From positions 4,172,001-4,236,000 of the forward strand of contig NC_016935.1 of NCBI RefSeq assembly GCF_000250655.1: 64,000 nucleotides of DNA, read 5' to 3'. Below the pieces are notes generated by a model. The model had not been told where the DNA came from and made no database searches. It saw only the letters and a list, made by a program, of their open reading frames with translations. This document shows, in pieces, positions 9,032 to 17,526 of the stretch. Positions within the stretch are counted from its first letter, which is position 1. Each line of letters opens with the position of its first letter. This DNA comes from Paenibacillus mucilaginosus 3016 (lineage in GTDB: Bacteria > Bacillota > Bacilli > Paenibacillales > NBRC-103111). The translations under genes were made by a program, and so were the position numbers.

Positions 9032-9988
9032 TTACTCACCTACCTTTCGCAACAATTTCTGCGTCAACTTATTGGCGCCGATCATCATGCAGAAGAGCAC
9101 GGTCGCGATAGCGGATGCGTAACCCATCTCGAAGCGGATCGTACCGAAGTCCATCAAGTGCGTGACGATGGTATGCCCCGCGTAGTTAACGCTTGGAAAT
9201 CCGGCTAGTGCGACCGATATATCGGCGACCGCAAGTGAGCCTGTAATCTGCATAACGGCTCCGAACATCAGCTGCGGCCGCATGGACGGCAGCGTGATGA
9301 ACCATAACTCCTGCCAGCGGTTCTTGATGCCATCTACTGCTCCCGCTTCAATCAGTGTCCGGTCGATCGTCTGAAGACCGGCGATAAAGGCCAGGAAGCT
9401 GGTGCCAAGGCTAAGCCACAACTGAATGATGATAATAATGGCCAGAATATATTTCTCGTTCGAAAGCCATTGAATCGGTTCGAGAATAAAACCGAATTTC
9501 ATAAGGAATCCGTTCAAATAACCGTAGCTGTCTCCAGAGAATACGATCAGCCAAATAAAGAAAACGTTCCCCGAGATGGACGGCGCATAGAACACAAGGG
9601 TCATAGCCGCTCTAACCTTGGGCGAAAGTTCATTGATAATCCAGGCAAAGAGAAAACACGCGATATAGCTGACTGGACCGGTCACGACTGCGAACATGAA
9701 CGTATTCTTCAGGGCGATCATGAACACATCGTCGCCCAGGAACAATCGGGCATAATTCTGCCAGCCTACGAATCTCGGAAACTCCAGCATGTTAAAATAA
9801 AAGAAACTGAGTGCCAGCGAGATGACGACTGGAATGACCGTAAAAGTGAAGAAGATCAGCATGTACGGACTCATCAACAAGTAGTAGTGCTTGTTTTTTC
9901 GAAGCTCTCGGGCAACATAGGCGAGTCGTGACGGCTTCTTTGCCTGGATGAGGCTCGACGCGGCATGGCGGTTTACTTCTGCTTGCAT
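9032..9988 (-). CDS. Sugar ABC transporter permease, MalF type
   Basis: A 318-residue inner-membrane protein. A basic N-terminus precedes the first span (YYLLMSPYMLIFFTFTVIPV), and the EAA loop reads LIEAGAVDGIKNRWQELWFI. GGGGGTGGAAGCC serves as the ribosome site. It follows the giant solute-binding protein gene by 17 bases and is followed directly by its MalG-type partner. Together with the two binding proteins upstream it forms the first transport unit of the operon. Confidence 0.9.
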   Translation of the reverse strand: MQAEVNRHAASSLIQAKKPSRLAYVARELRKNKHYYLLMSPYMLIFFTFTVIPVVISLALSFFYFNMLEFPRFVGWQNYARLFLGDDVFMIALKNTFMFAVVTGPVSYIACFLFAWIINELSPKVRAAMTLVFYAPSISGNVFFIWLIVFSGDSYGYLNGFLMKFGFILEPIQWLSNEKYILAIIIIIQLWLSLGTSFLAFIAGLQTIDRTLIEAGAVDGIKNRWQELWFITLPSMRPQLMFGAVMQITGSLAVADISVALAGFPSVNYAGHTIVTHLMDFGTIRFEMGYASAIATVLFCMMIGANKLTQKLLRKVGE

Positions 9989-10005
9989 CGGCTTCCACCC
10001 CCTAA

Positions 10006-12936
10006 CTAATTCTGCAGATTGAATTCCTTCCGCTTGAGTGCGATTTCGTCATTAATGTACAAAATATAATCCGAAAGGGCTTCGCGCGGATTCTCACTCT
10101 CGTTCACGACGCGCCGGAAGGCGTTATCCAGATGCCTACCGGTGAAATACCCGCCCGGCACTTGAGGGATGCCCCTTACCCAATGCCATTGGCGTTTCAA
10201 ATTGTTGAAATCCTTGACTGGCCATGGCAACTGCTCCAACGCTTCGATGTTGGCTGTCGGATATCGCGCAGCCTCGCCGAGCAATCCTTCCAGCTCTCGT
10301 CCGTAAGCGAGTTGGGTATCCTTGTCGGTCCACCACTTCATGAATGACCACGCCGCGTCCTTGTCGTCGGCATTATCCAGCATCATGACCGCGGTCGTAT
10401 GGCTGGCGACCTCATGACTTACAGATCCGTCCTCGTGCTCGGTGCCGGGTACGATGGTAAAGTCCCACAACCCTTTGATCTCTGGCGCCATAACCGTCAG
10501 CATATTGTACGTTGTATAATCGGCTATACCGATCGGCATCTCCCCAGTCCGGAACCGATTCGCGAAATCCGCTTGCAGTGGAAACTTGTAGTTCGTATAA
10601 AATTGTGTCCAGCGCTTGAAAACCTGCATGGAAATCTCGGAGTCCAATGCGCTCTTCATGTCATTGTCCCGGTAGAACTGGCCGCCGTTCTGGTAGAGCA
10701 GCATGGCGAACGCCGCATTCGGAACCAGATTCGAATTGTTCGTAGCCGATTCGATTGGCAAATAAAACGCCATGTTGTGCTTCTGCAGCACCGAAATCAT
10801 GTTATACACATCCTGCCACTTCTTCGGAGGCTCCAAGTCCAGCTCTTTGAGAATATCCTTGCGATAGAACAGCATCGGGAAGGTCTGCTGCTCCGGAAGT
10901 GCATATACCCCTTCGTCATAGGTGTAAGGAGTGATTGCGCTATCGCGAAACCTTGCAGCGACTTCCTCGAAATCCGGGAAAGCGGTCAAATCGGCTGCGG
11001 CGTTCCTCATCGCATAATTGACAGGGACATCCTCACCGGCCTGCAAGGCGACATCCGGTCCTTCACCAGCCAGAACTGCCGGAAGCAGGATTCCGCCCGG
11101 AACGAGCCTTACATTTACCGATATGTTCGTCTCGGGCGTAAACATGTCGTCAATCAACGCTTTCAACACTTGCGCCTGGTCCCTTCCCGTCGTTACCCAA
11201 ACCGTGACGGAACGCCCGCTTTCTTGCGTGCTGCCAATACTATCGTAGTCTTCGGTATAAGAGGCCGCGTAAGCGCCTAGCTCGTGTTTGATCTTCTCGA
11301 GCAAAGTCGCTTTCGCTCTCGGAAGCTTGCTGTCCGGAGACGCGACAATCAGATAATCCAACGTAAGCGGCTGTTCGCGTACCGTCAGAATCCACGTGCC
11401 AAGCCCGCCGACATTCACCTTAAAGGAGTTCAGCCGGTTCGCGATCGTTTCCGGCTTCTCCGCCATTTCGTTCAGCTGCCTTACCATCGTGTGAAGAACA
11501 GCAACTTTATCGCTCCTCTCCCCTGTCGATTGTTCGAGATAGTCCGCCACGACCTGGATACGGCCAGCTTGTTCCCGGAAGACATCGATCATGCCGGGAA
11601 TCCGCTTCTCCAATTGATAATCGCGGTAAGGGTCCGGCGTATTCGAGGTAATTAATATAATCTTTCGATACATCTCGTTGAGCTTCAGCACGCTCGACTC
11701 GATCGTCTCCATGAGCGGCGCTAGCTCGCCGAGCGAAACCGTCATACGAATGCGATGCTTCCCTTTCGTCAGATGATACAAGTAAGGCTCATCCCCTCCC
11801 AGCACATCTGTCTGCCATTCCGCATTAAAGCTGAATCGCGTCCGCTTCATTTCCTCGAATGGATATTTGCCGTCGATCATGATGCTGCGCGTCGCATAGA
11901 CGCCCCGCAACTGATCCTGTTTGCGCTTCAGCGCAATCTGGTACAACCCGTCCTCTTCCACTTCGAATTCCCATTCAATCCACTGCCCCGGCAGCTTCCA
12001 GTTGAGGCCCCCGATCGCATTGACCCGAATTTTAGAAGCGCTGTACGGTGTGACCGAAGGGCTTGACCGATCGGAAAGCGGATAAAGCGTAGGGGAAGAT
12101 TTTAAGGTCGCATCCTCAGCCTGAATCACGATGAATTGACCTTCGGCGGCAGCTGCTCCATCAGCTTCATATTCGGCTTTCCGTTCTTCATAGGTTTTCG
12201 TCTCCGGCTCCTGGTATAACTCGATATAGTCGATAGCCATCGGTTCCCTCAAGGAAGTCAAAGAAACGGTCTGAACCCCTTCGCCGAAATAAAACAAATA
12301 GGGCTGGTCATGGTAACCTTCTCTGTCCTCGAAGGACACGATTTGCCAAGATGGCTTCCCTATCTGCCTCGGGCGCAAATCGTTTCCGCGATTGTCCCGC
12401 TCGATTTCGTCTTCGCGATTGCCCCAATATCGATCGAACAATAAGATTTCGGCGTCCTTAAAAGGCACTTCATGATTGATCGCGAACTCCCTCTCGATAG
12501 CGGAGCTTTTCCCCTCAATAGGAAAATAATGAATTCGAATATTGTATAGACCCGGATGATCGACCCGGACCTTCCAGCTGATTGTACCGGCCTCTGGCGT
12601 CAACACGGCTTGACCTTGCAGACCTTGATATCCATTCGCAAGCTCAAAGCCGTCCCCTTCGAGTTCAGCATATTGCTCGCCTTCGATTCGAATTTCTCCC
12701 GCCGGTCTATCTGTGTTTGAGTGGCGTTTCATATAGGCGTCATATCCGTCTTTGGCATCTGCATCCGCTACCGCTGCAAAATCGCTAATCGCTCGAACAT
12801 TGCCGTTGCCGGTTTGACGTGATGAATAGATTGCCCACATGGACAAACCTATACCGACTAAAATCCATATCCATTTCACTGATTTCTGGCTTCTGATGCT
12901 CAATTCTGCTCCCCTCCCCGGCAAAAGTGAGTGCAA
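10006..12936 (-). CDS. Giant membrane-anchored solute-binding protein with carbohydrate-binding-like modules
   Basis: A 976-residue protein; a TTG at 12903 with GGAGGGG upstream is the more likely start. A single N-terminal span (WIWILVGIGLSMWAIY) has no lipobox, so it is anchored by a helix. Residues about 60-250 and 270-420 look like two beta-sandwich carbohydrate-binding modules (IRIEGEQYAEL and IVIQAEDATLKS openings, aromatic-rich). A helical linker follows. Residues about 570-960 form an extracellular solute-binding domain of the sugar type (for example MLFYRKDILKELDLEPPKKW). Usual sugar-binding proteins are near 420-550 residues, so the N-terminal half is an addition. It may capture polymer at the surface and pass oligomers to the permeases at 8.2-10.0 kb. 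Confidence 0.85.
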   Translation of the reverse strand: MHSLLPGRGAELSIRSQKSVKWIWILVGIGLSMWAIYSSRQTGNGNVRAISDFAAVADADAKDGYDAYMKRHSNTDRPAGEIRIEGEQYAELEGDGFELANGYQGLQGQAVLTPEAGTISWKVRVDHPGLYNIRIHYFPIEGKSSAIEREFAINHEVPFKDAEILLFDRYWGNREDEIERDNRGNDLRPRQIGKPSWQIVSFEDREGYHDQPYLFYFGEGVQTVSLTSLREPMAIDYIELYQEPETKTYEERKAEYEADGAAAAEGQFIVIQAEDATLKSSPTLYPLSDRSSPSVTPYSASKIRVNAIGGLNWKLPGQWIEWEFEVEEDGLYQIALKRKQDQLRGVYATRSIMIDGKYPFEEMKRTRFSFNAEWQTDVLGGDEPYLYHLTKGKHRIRMTVSLGELAPLMETIESSVLKLNEMYRKIILITSNTPDPYRDYQLEKRIPGMIDVFREQAGRIQVVADYLEQSTGERSDKVAVLHTMVRQLNEMAEKPETIANRLNSFKVNVGGLGTWILTVREQPLTLDYLIVASPDSKLPRAKATLLEKIKHELGAYAASYTEDYDSIGSTQESGRSVTVWVTTGRDQAQVLKALIDDMFTPETNISVNVRLVPGGILLPAVLAGEGPDVALQAGEDVPVNYAMRNAAADLTAFPDFEEVAARFRDSAITPYTYDEGVYALPEQQTFPMLFYRKDILKELDLEPPKKWQDVYNMISVLQKHNMAFYLPIESATNNSNLVPNAAFAMLLYQNGGQFYRDNDMKSALDSEISMQVFKRWTQFYTNYKFPLQADFANRFRTGEMPIGIADYTTYNMLTVMAPEIKGLWDFTIVPGTEHEDGSVSHEVASHTTAVMMLDNADDKDAAWSFMKWWTDKDTQLAYGRELEGLLGEAARYPTANIEALEQLPWPVKDFNNLKRQWHWVRGIPQVPGGYFTGRHLDNAFRRVVNESENPREALSDYILYINDEIALKRKEFNLQN

Positions 12937-12985
12937 CCAGTCAGCATCCGTAAATGAGATGCGGACTGGTTGATCACTTCAATCG

Positions 12986-14404
12986 TTATTTCTTGTAGAC
13001 TTCATCGATTGCCGCCTGGAAAGGCGTTTTGTACGTCTCGATGACCGTGGATACGGATTGGCCTTTGTTAATATCGTCAGCGAACTTATAATAAGGCATG
13101 CTCGGGAACGAAGCTAAGCTGTCGAGATAGAATCTGTTAGACGCTACTTTAACATTATTGATATCAACTTCGTTATCAAACAACGTCTCGTACCAAGATT
13201 GGAGATAATAGTTATAAATGGAGTCGTATGTCTCTATTTTCTCCCAGATATAAACGAGCTGCTCCGGATTCTCTACTGCCTTCGGAATTACCATTGCCCA
13301 CGGATTGCTATCAGGTGTATTGTAGGAAGTTCCGTTCGGTCCTTTAGGGAAAGGAATAAAGCCGAACTCGAAATCCTTCATGTCTTTCTTTAGACCTTCC
13401 GCCTCATAAGCTCCACTTAAATACAACAACGTGTTACCTTGACGGAAAAATTGACTTGGCTCCGTCCAATCGCCGCCCTCGGAAGGTCTGACGAGTTTTT
13501 CAGTACTCAGTTTGGAGAGGAAATTCAAAACTTCAACGGTTCTAGGATCATCCAGGCTCTGCTTGTCCTCTTTCGTCAAGCCTGTCTCGTTTGAGGCAAG
13601 CGCTGAATCCAAAAACCCGGCACCTGCCAATCCCCATGTATCAAGCTTTCCATCGTTGTTCGTATCTTTATTAGCCTCTTTGATCACTTGAATGAACGTT
13701 TCCCAGTTCCAATTATCTTCATCAACATATTCTTGAAGCGGTTTCATGCCGAGATTCTTCATCAACGTGCGGTTGTAGAAGAAACCGGTTGCTCCACCCG
13801 GGTACCCGCCAAAGCCATACCCTCTCCCTTTATACTGCATAATCTTATTCGATACATTCGGATCGAACACTTTGTCATTTTTCGTATATTCGTCAACCGG
13901 CCACAACAGATCTTGACTTACCAGCGTTGGAATGGCGTACGATCTGGCTAAGCTGATGATATCGCCTACCGGTTCGCCAGCAAGCAGTGAGGCTGTAACC
14001 TTGTTCTGGTACTCGGCTTGATCGAGGACAACGTATTCAACTTTGAAATTATGTTTCTTCATCAGAGCTTCAAGGTTCTTCTTCCTTTGGATATTATCAG
14101 GATTGTCTTCCGGGATTTCCAAACTCCAGAAGTTTACAATCTTAATCACTCTGCCGCCCATATCAAAATCCATCTCCGGCGTTTCCTTGGAATCGCCCGC
14201 GCCTTCTGCAACGTCATTGGTCCCCTCGGAAGCATTCGTCGCCGCCGAGTCGTTGGAAGAATCCTCCGAAGCTGCATTTGTGCGTACTGGATCGTTCTTG
14301 CTATTGCTGCTGTTTCCGTTGCCGCTTCCGCCGCTGCAAGCTGCTAAAGAAAATATCAACATCAGACTAACAAGCAGCATAACCAGTTTTTTATTCATAT
14401 TCAT
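12986..14404 (-). CDS. Extracellular sugar-binding lipoprotein
   Basis: A 472-residue lipoprotein. MNKKLVMLLVSLMLIFSLAA is followed by the lipobox Cys and a long Ser/Asn/Glu-rich linker before the binding domain (from about residue 75). The second ATG (14398), six bases after GGGGG, is better placed than the first. The fold signature is that of family-1 sugar-binding proteins, with a typical KDTNNDGKLDTWG loop and several surface tryptophans. It is the first gene of the nine-gene operon, directly behind a perfect cre site. A second, much larger binding protein follows it, which is unusual. Confidence 0.9.
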   Translation of the reverse strand: MNMNKKLVMLLVSLMLIFSLAACSGGSGNGNSSNSKNDPVRTNAASEDSSNDSAATNASEGTNDVAEGAGDSKETPEMDFDMGGRVIKIVNFWSLEIPEDNPDNIQRKKNLEALMKKHNFKVEYVVLDQAEYQNKVTASLLAGEPVGDIISLARSYAIPTLVSQDLLWPVDEYTKNDKVFDPNVSNKIMQYKGRGYGFGGYPGGATGFFYNRTLMKNLGMKPLQEYVDEDNWNWETFIQVIKEANKDTNNDGKLDTWGLAGAGFLDSALASNETGLTKEDKQSLDDPRTVEVLNFLSKLSTEKLVRPSEGGDWTEPSQFFRQGNTLLYLSGAYEAEGLKKDMKDFEFGFIPFPKGPNGTSYNTPDSNPWAMVIPKAVENPEQLVYIWEKIETYDSIYNYYLQSWYETLFDNEVDINNVKVASNRFYLDSLASFPSMPYYKFADDINKGQSVSTVIETYKTPFQAAIDEVYKK

Positions 14405-14420
14405 CCCCCTGCAATTTTAA

Positions 14421-14434
14421 TGTAACCGTTGTCA
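14421..14434. promoter_or_regulatory. CcpA operator (cre) at the head of the nine-gene operon
   Basis: TGTAACCGTTGTCA matches TGWAANCGNTNWCA at all defined positions. It lies about 22-36 bp upstream of the preferred start (14398) of the sugar-binding lipoprotein, where bound CcpA would block the promoter or early transcription. It nearly repeats the cre in front of the GH74 gene, which suggests the enzyme and the transporter are repressed together by preferred sugars. Confidence 0.7.
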
Positions 14435-14693
14435 ATTCAATACAATATCAATCTTGCCGTTCGATCATTCCGCGCTTATCACCTCCTGGCCGCTCAACGC
14501 CGCAGCGCAATTGAAAGCCATATCGAATTCATTGCACGCGTATGAGATGAATGAAATCCACAACGTGTCCCTTACTTCTAAAAAAATCATATTGTAAAAA
14601 ATGGATGCAAACCTTCATCTTTTGGACATGAAAATAGCAACATTTAGTCATGATCCTACGAAGTCGGCGTCATAACTCCCTTTTCGCACGAGC

Positions 14694-14746
14694 AAAAAAA
14701 CGCGCAAGCGAGCCGAGCGTTATGCTCGAATCGCTTACGCGCGTTT
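14694..14746. terminator. Bidirectional terminator-like hairpin between divergent genes
   Basis: A run of A is followed by ACGCGC, AAGCGA and CCGAGC. These pair with GCTCG, TCGCTT and GCGCGT, and then TTTT follows, around a GTTAT loop. It has the form of a factor-independent terminator in both directions. Its place between two divergently transcribed genes is odd; it may end a lost gene or an untranslated RNA. Confidence 0.6.
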
Positions 14747-14963
14747 TACGTTTGTAATCGCAATGCGACTACTTCCATGTGAAATTCGAATCTATAGTGT
14801 GTAAGCCTTTTCATTAATTTTAGTATGAATTTTGTAACAATCTAAGGCGTTATCTGTATCTACACACTCATTATAAAATCTTACATGTACAGGGGCTAAA
14901 ATACGACAAAGGTTAATCGTAGACAAAAATGATAGATGATCCATTTTTGTGGAGGGCGATATC

Positions 14964-15827
14964 TTGAATACCGTTTATTTGAACTGGTTTACGGATGACG
15001 AGCAATTCCCGTTTTTTATCCAGTATGGCGGGCACGAAGAAGATACGAATCTTCATCAGCATGAAGACTTCACCGAACTCGTCATTGTATTGAACGGGAA
15101 CGCTACGCACGTTGTAAATTCAGAAACTTACTTTATTAAGACGGGAGACGTATTTGTCATTCATGAGGCTACCCCCCATGCTTACATAAATCCTCATGAA
15201 TTTAAAATTTGCAATATTATGTTTCGATCCGAATTATTTCGAATTGCCGGTCCGGATTTAAAAGTATCCAACGGTTTCAAGGCACTTTTCGTTTTGGAAC
15301 CTTTTTATTACAATCTTCAACCTTTTCATAGCAGGCTCAGTTTGTCTGTTCCAAGCATGGAACACGTCTCATCCGTCATCTCCGTCATGATCAACGAATA
15401 CAACGAGAAACTTCCATGCCATCAGACGATGCTTATTTCCCGGTTTATGGAACTTGTAGTTTATTTATCCAGACAGTATGACAGTCAGAAGAATGGCATG
15501 GACCGCAACCTGATGCATTTGGCTAATGCGCTCTCCTACATTGAAGATCATTATCTGGAGCCTCTTACGCTGGAGGAAATTGCGGCCAAATCCAATATTT
15601 CGGTTAGACATCTGAATCGGATCTTTCAATCTTATTATCAAACGACACCCATTTCATACCTGCAACAACTTCGTTTGTCGCGCGCGCGTACGTTGCTCCG
15701 GCAATGCAGACTCCCCATCACGAACATCTCCTACGAATGCGGGTTTAACGACAGCAACTATTTCACGCGACGGTTTACCAAAGTTTACGGACTATCCCCC
15801 AGAGCCTATAGACAGACTATGCGATGA
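14964..15827 (+). CDS. AraC-family regulator with N-terminal cupin domain
   Basis: I take the TTG at 14964 as start, seven bases after GGAGGG; the protein has about 287 residues. Residues 1-150 form a cupin-type sensing domain (HEEDTNLHQHEDFTELVIVL, TGDVFVIHEATPHAY). The last 100 residues are the double helix-turn-helix of AraC proteins: LTLEEIAAKSNISVRHLNRI and ISYECGFNDSNYFTRRFTKV, ending GLSPRAYRQ. Proteins of this build bind a sugar in the cupin and activate or repress neighbouring uptake genes. It is divergent from the nine-gene operon and is its likely regulator, in addition to CcpA. Confidence 0.9.
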   Translation: MNTVYLNWFTDDEQFPFFIQYGGHEEDTNLHQHEDFTELVIVLNGNATHVVNSETYFIKTGDVFVIHEATPHAYINPHEFKICNIMFRSELFRIAGPDLKVSNGFKALFVLEPFYYNLQPFHSRLSLSVPSMEHVSSVISVMINEYNEKLPCHQTMLISRFMELVVYLSRQYDSQKNGMDRNLMHLANALSYIEDHYLEPLTLEEIAAKSNISVRHLNRIFQSYYQTTPISYLQQLRLSRARTLLRQCRLPITNISYECGFNDSNYFTRRFTKVYGLSPRAYRQTMR

Positions 15828-15989
15828 CATCTCCCTCCTGCATCATATTCCCTCCCGAAACATCCAACAAATCTATTTGAGAGTTTGACCACTTGTCTCT
15901 CACAATCATCCCACCTCCAATACGTTGGGGGTGGAAATGGATTGTCAACACAAAACTGAACAACAATTATGAGGGCGCTTTTTTAGCTA

Positions 15990-16060
15990 TTAGGGGGTAA
16001 GATAGCCGAGGGTACCGTGGATGCAATGATGAAAAAACCAGGTGGACATAGACATTAGTT
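15990..16060 (-). pseudogene. Remnant of an IS3-family transposase C-terminus
   Basis: On the minus strand one frame reads IHGTLGYLTP followed by a stop. This is the typical C-terminal motif of IS3/IS150 OrfB integrases (RIHGTLGYLTP). Nothing else of the integrase remains. It marks a former insertion beside the block of decayed genes. Confidence 0.5.
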
Positions 16061-16071
16061 GAACAAAGGTC

Positions 16072-16114
16072 AGCGGCAGTCTAAGACTTTATTCTTCAGT
16101 CTTGGTCCGCCGCT
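16072..16114 (+). terminator. Imperfect hairpin after the AraC gene
   Basis: AGCGGC, AGTC and TAAGAC pair with GTCTTG, GTCC and GCCGCT, then TGCTTCGTTTT follows on the plus strand. It could end rightward transcripts, or it may belong to the lost IS element. Confidence 0.4.
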
Positions 16115-16181
16115 GCTTCGTTTTATTAGTCAGTCTAATGCTTAACTCCACCGTTTCCGCTTCAAGATCGCATGGCTCGGA

Positions 16182-16510
16182 TTATTTGCCGGACATGCTT
16201 GATTTCGTCCTCATACCCGTCCGTAAAATCTCTTGTTCCACCTGAACCTCCACCCAGCATGTCGGAAAAATGTCGCCCCACTTATCCTTCATTTTCTTCC
16301 ATGCTTTCGGCTGATCCCGTTCCACCACTTCCAAGAATCCAAAAATATCGCTGTTCATGCGTTGAACCGCCTTCACGGCCTCCTCGACATTCCGCTTCGT
16401 TACCACTTTCCATTGCTGCTGCAGATTTCGGATCTCGGGCGATTTAGTGAGGTCCGCCGGGCAATCCGCTTCTCCAACCTTACCGGTTTGGGGATCAAAA
16501 TATGGATGAC
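16182..16510 (-). pseudogene. Ger(x)C spore-germination lipoprotein, C-terminal remnant
   Basis: The frame ending at 16182 contains SDIFGFLEVV, PKAWKKMKDKWGDIFP and VEVQVEQEILRTGM. These correspond to the C-terminal domain of Ger(x)C germinant-receptor subunits (SDIFGFGE, W..K..W.E.FP, V.V...I.RTG). Upstream the frame runs straight into erythromycin-esterase-like sequence, so the N-terminal two thirds are gone. No start or signal peptide is left. Recognition rests on motif memory. Confidence 0.6.
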
Positions 16511-17012
16511 CGGCGATGTTGTCCGGCGATCTCGTCATATACTTGCGGGAGCAGATTTGTTTTCGCGGTGTGGCCGTTGTGCGCCCAGACGATCGACTTC
16601 CCAAGTTTCTCCTCCGTCCATCTGGCATTTTCGTACATCGCAATATCATACTGATTGTAAAAGTCTTTAGGTTTCTCCGGTAAGTATCCCATCATTTTGG
16701 TAAAATGTTCGATGACGGCAGCATGCTGTTCGATCCAGGTGAATTCTGGGGATTCCCCGTTCAATTCCGAAAGATTCATGTAAATGTACGCATCCTTCGT
16801 TCGGGGATAAGGTCTTTAAACGTATCGTTCATAAGTGGCACAAGTTCCGGTTTATGCAGTTGCACATACTCTATGATCGATTCATAGACATTTTCGCTAA
16901 TCGTTTTCACATGCCTATGATACGCACTTTTTGATCATTGTCTGGATTGTTATTATAGACCCGAATCCATTCAATCAGATCGGTCATTTCTTTCGTATTA
17001 AATATAAGGTAA
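16495..17012 (-). pseudogene. Erythromycin-esterase-family gene, decayed copy
   Basis: Two pieces match the intact paralog at 17527-18882. EMTDLIEWIRVYNNNP ending VRIIGM lies at about 16917-17010, and YDIAMYENARWTEEKLGKSI with VWAHNGHTAKTN lies at about 16510-16650. Stops and frameshifts separate them, and the 5' end (with the catalytic Glu and His block) and the 3' end are missing. It lies opposite in strand to the intact copy, so it is a relic of a second, diverged member. Confidence 0.75.
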
Positions 17013-17492
17013 CCCCACTGCTCCGGACGACAGCGCATGCCTTGTCGCGAACGGTTCCCGGCGTGACGACCTCTGCGTCGATGGCTAGCTGCGAATCGCC
17101 GCTAGCAGATGTCGGATCGAGGCATCCGAGACCGAGTCCGACATGCCCACTTTCAACTGCTTTCGAACACATCTCCCACGCTGCCGCATCAACGATGACG
17201 GCAACAAGCGTCTCCCGTCAACCCAACTCTAGCAGCCGCTTCAGAACGAGGGTCAAATCCATTCGCCGGTATCCGACAAAATGACCGGTCTCGCCGCCTC
17301 CTCTGCCGCCGCTTGTAATGCTTCATCCAAGGAATAAGCTTCTGTCGTGAAGCCGAATTGCTCACTTCGGTCCCAGAAAGCATTGGGTGATAAGCCGTCA
17401 TATGACAGTAAATACGCCTCATGGTGACATAATGGCATCTTGGCAGTATGACAATTACTTTGCAATACTCGGGGAGACAAATCGCTTCGCAA
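16984..17492 (-). pseudogene. MlrC (M81 metallopeptidase family) gene remnant
   Basis: Pieces in two frames read AARPVILSDTGEW, then LTLVLKRLLELG, then AIDAEVVTPG, and finally ACAVVRSSGVTLYLIRKK. This order matches the C-terminal half of MlrC-type proteins (PVVLSD.GDNP..GAPGDGT, then a C-terminal domain ending AVVR.GGV.V). The DNP and following metal-site segment is lost at the frame break. The junction with the erythromycin-esterase relic is at about 17010. Non-functional. Confidence 0.5.
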
Positions 17493-17526
17493 TGAATGTC
17501 AAACAATAACCCTGGGGAGGAAAAAA

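Larger units (their letters stand above)
14405..14963. other. Divergent intergenic region with operator, A/T-flanked hairpin
   Basis: About 560 bp without a gene between the operon (leftward) and the AraC regulator (rightward). It holds the cre site at 14421-14434, an AT-rich stretch near 14580-14640 and a strong hairpin at 14694-14746. TATAAA near 14870 could be the -10 of the regulator promoter, but I see no convincing -35. Confidence 0.5.
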
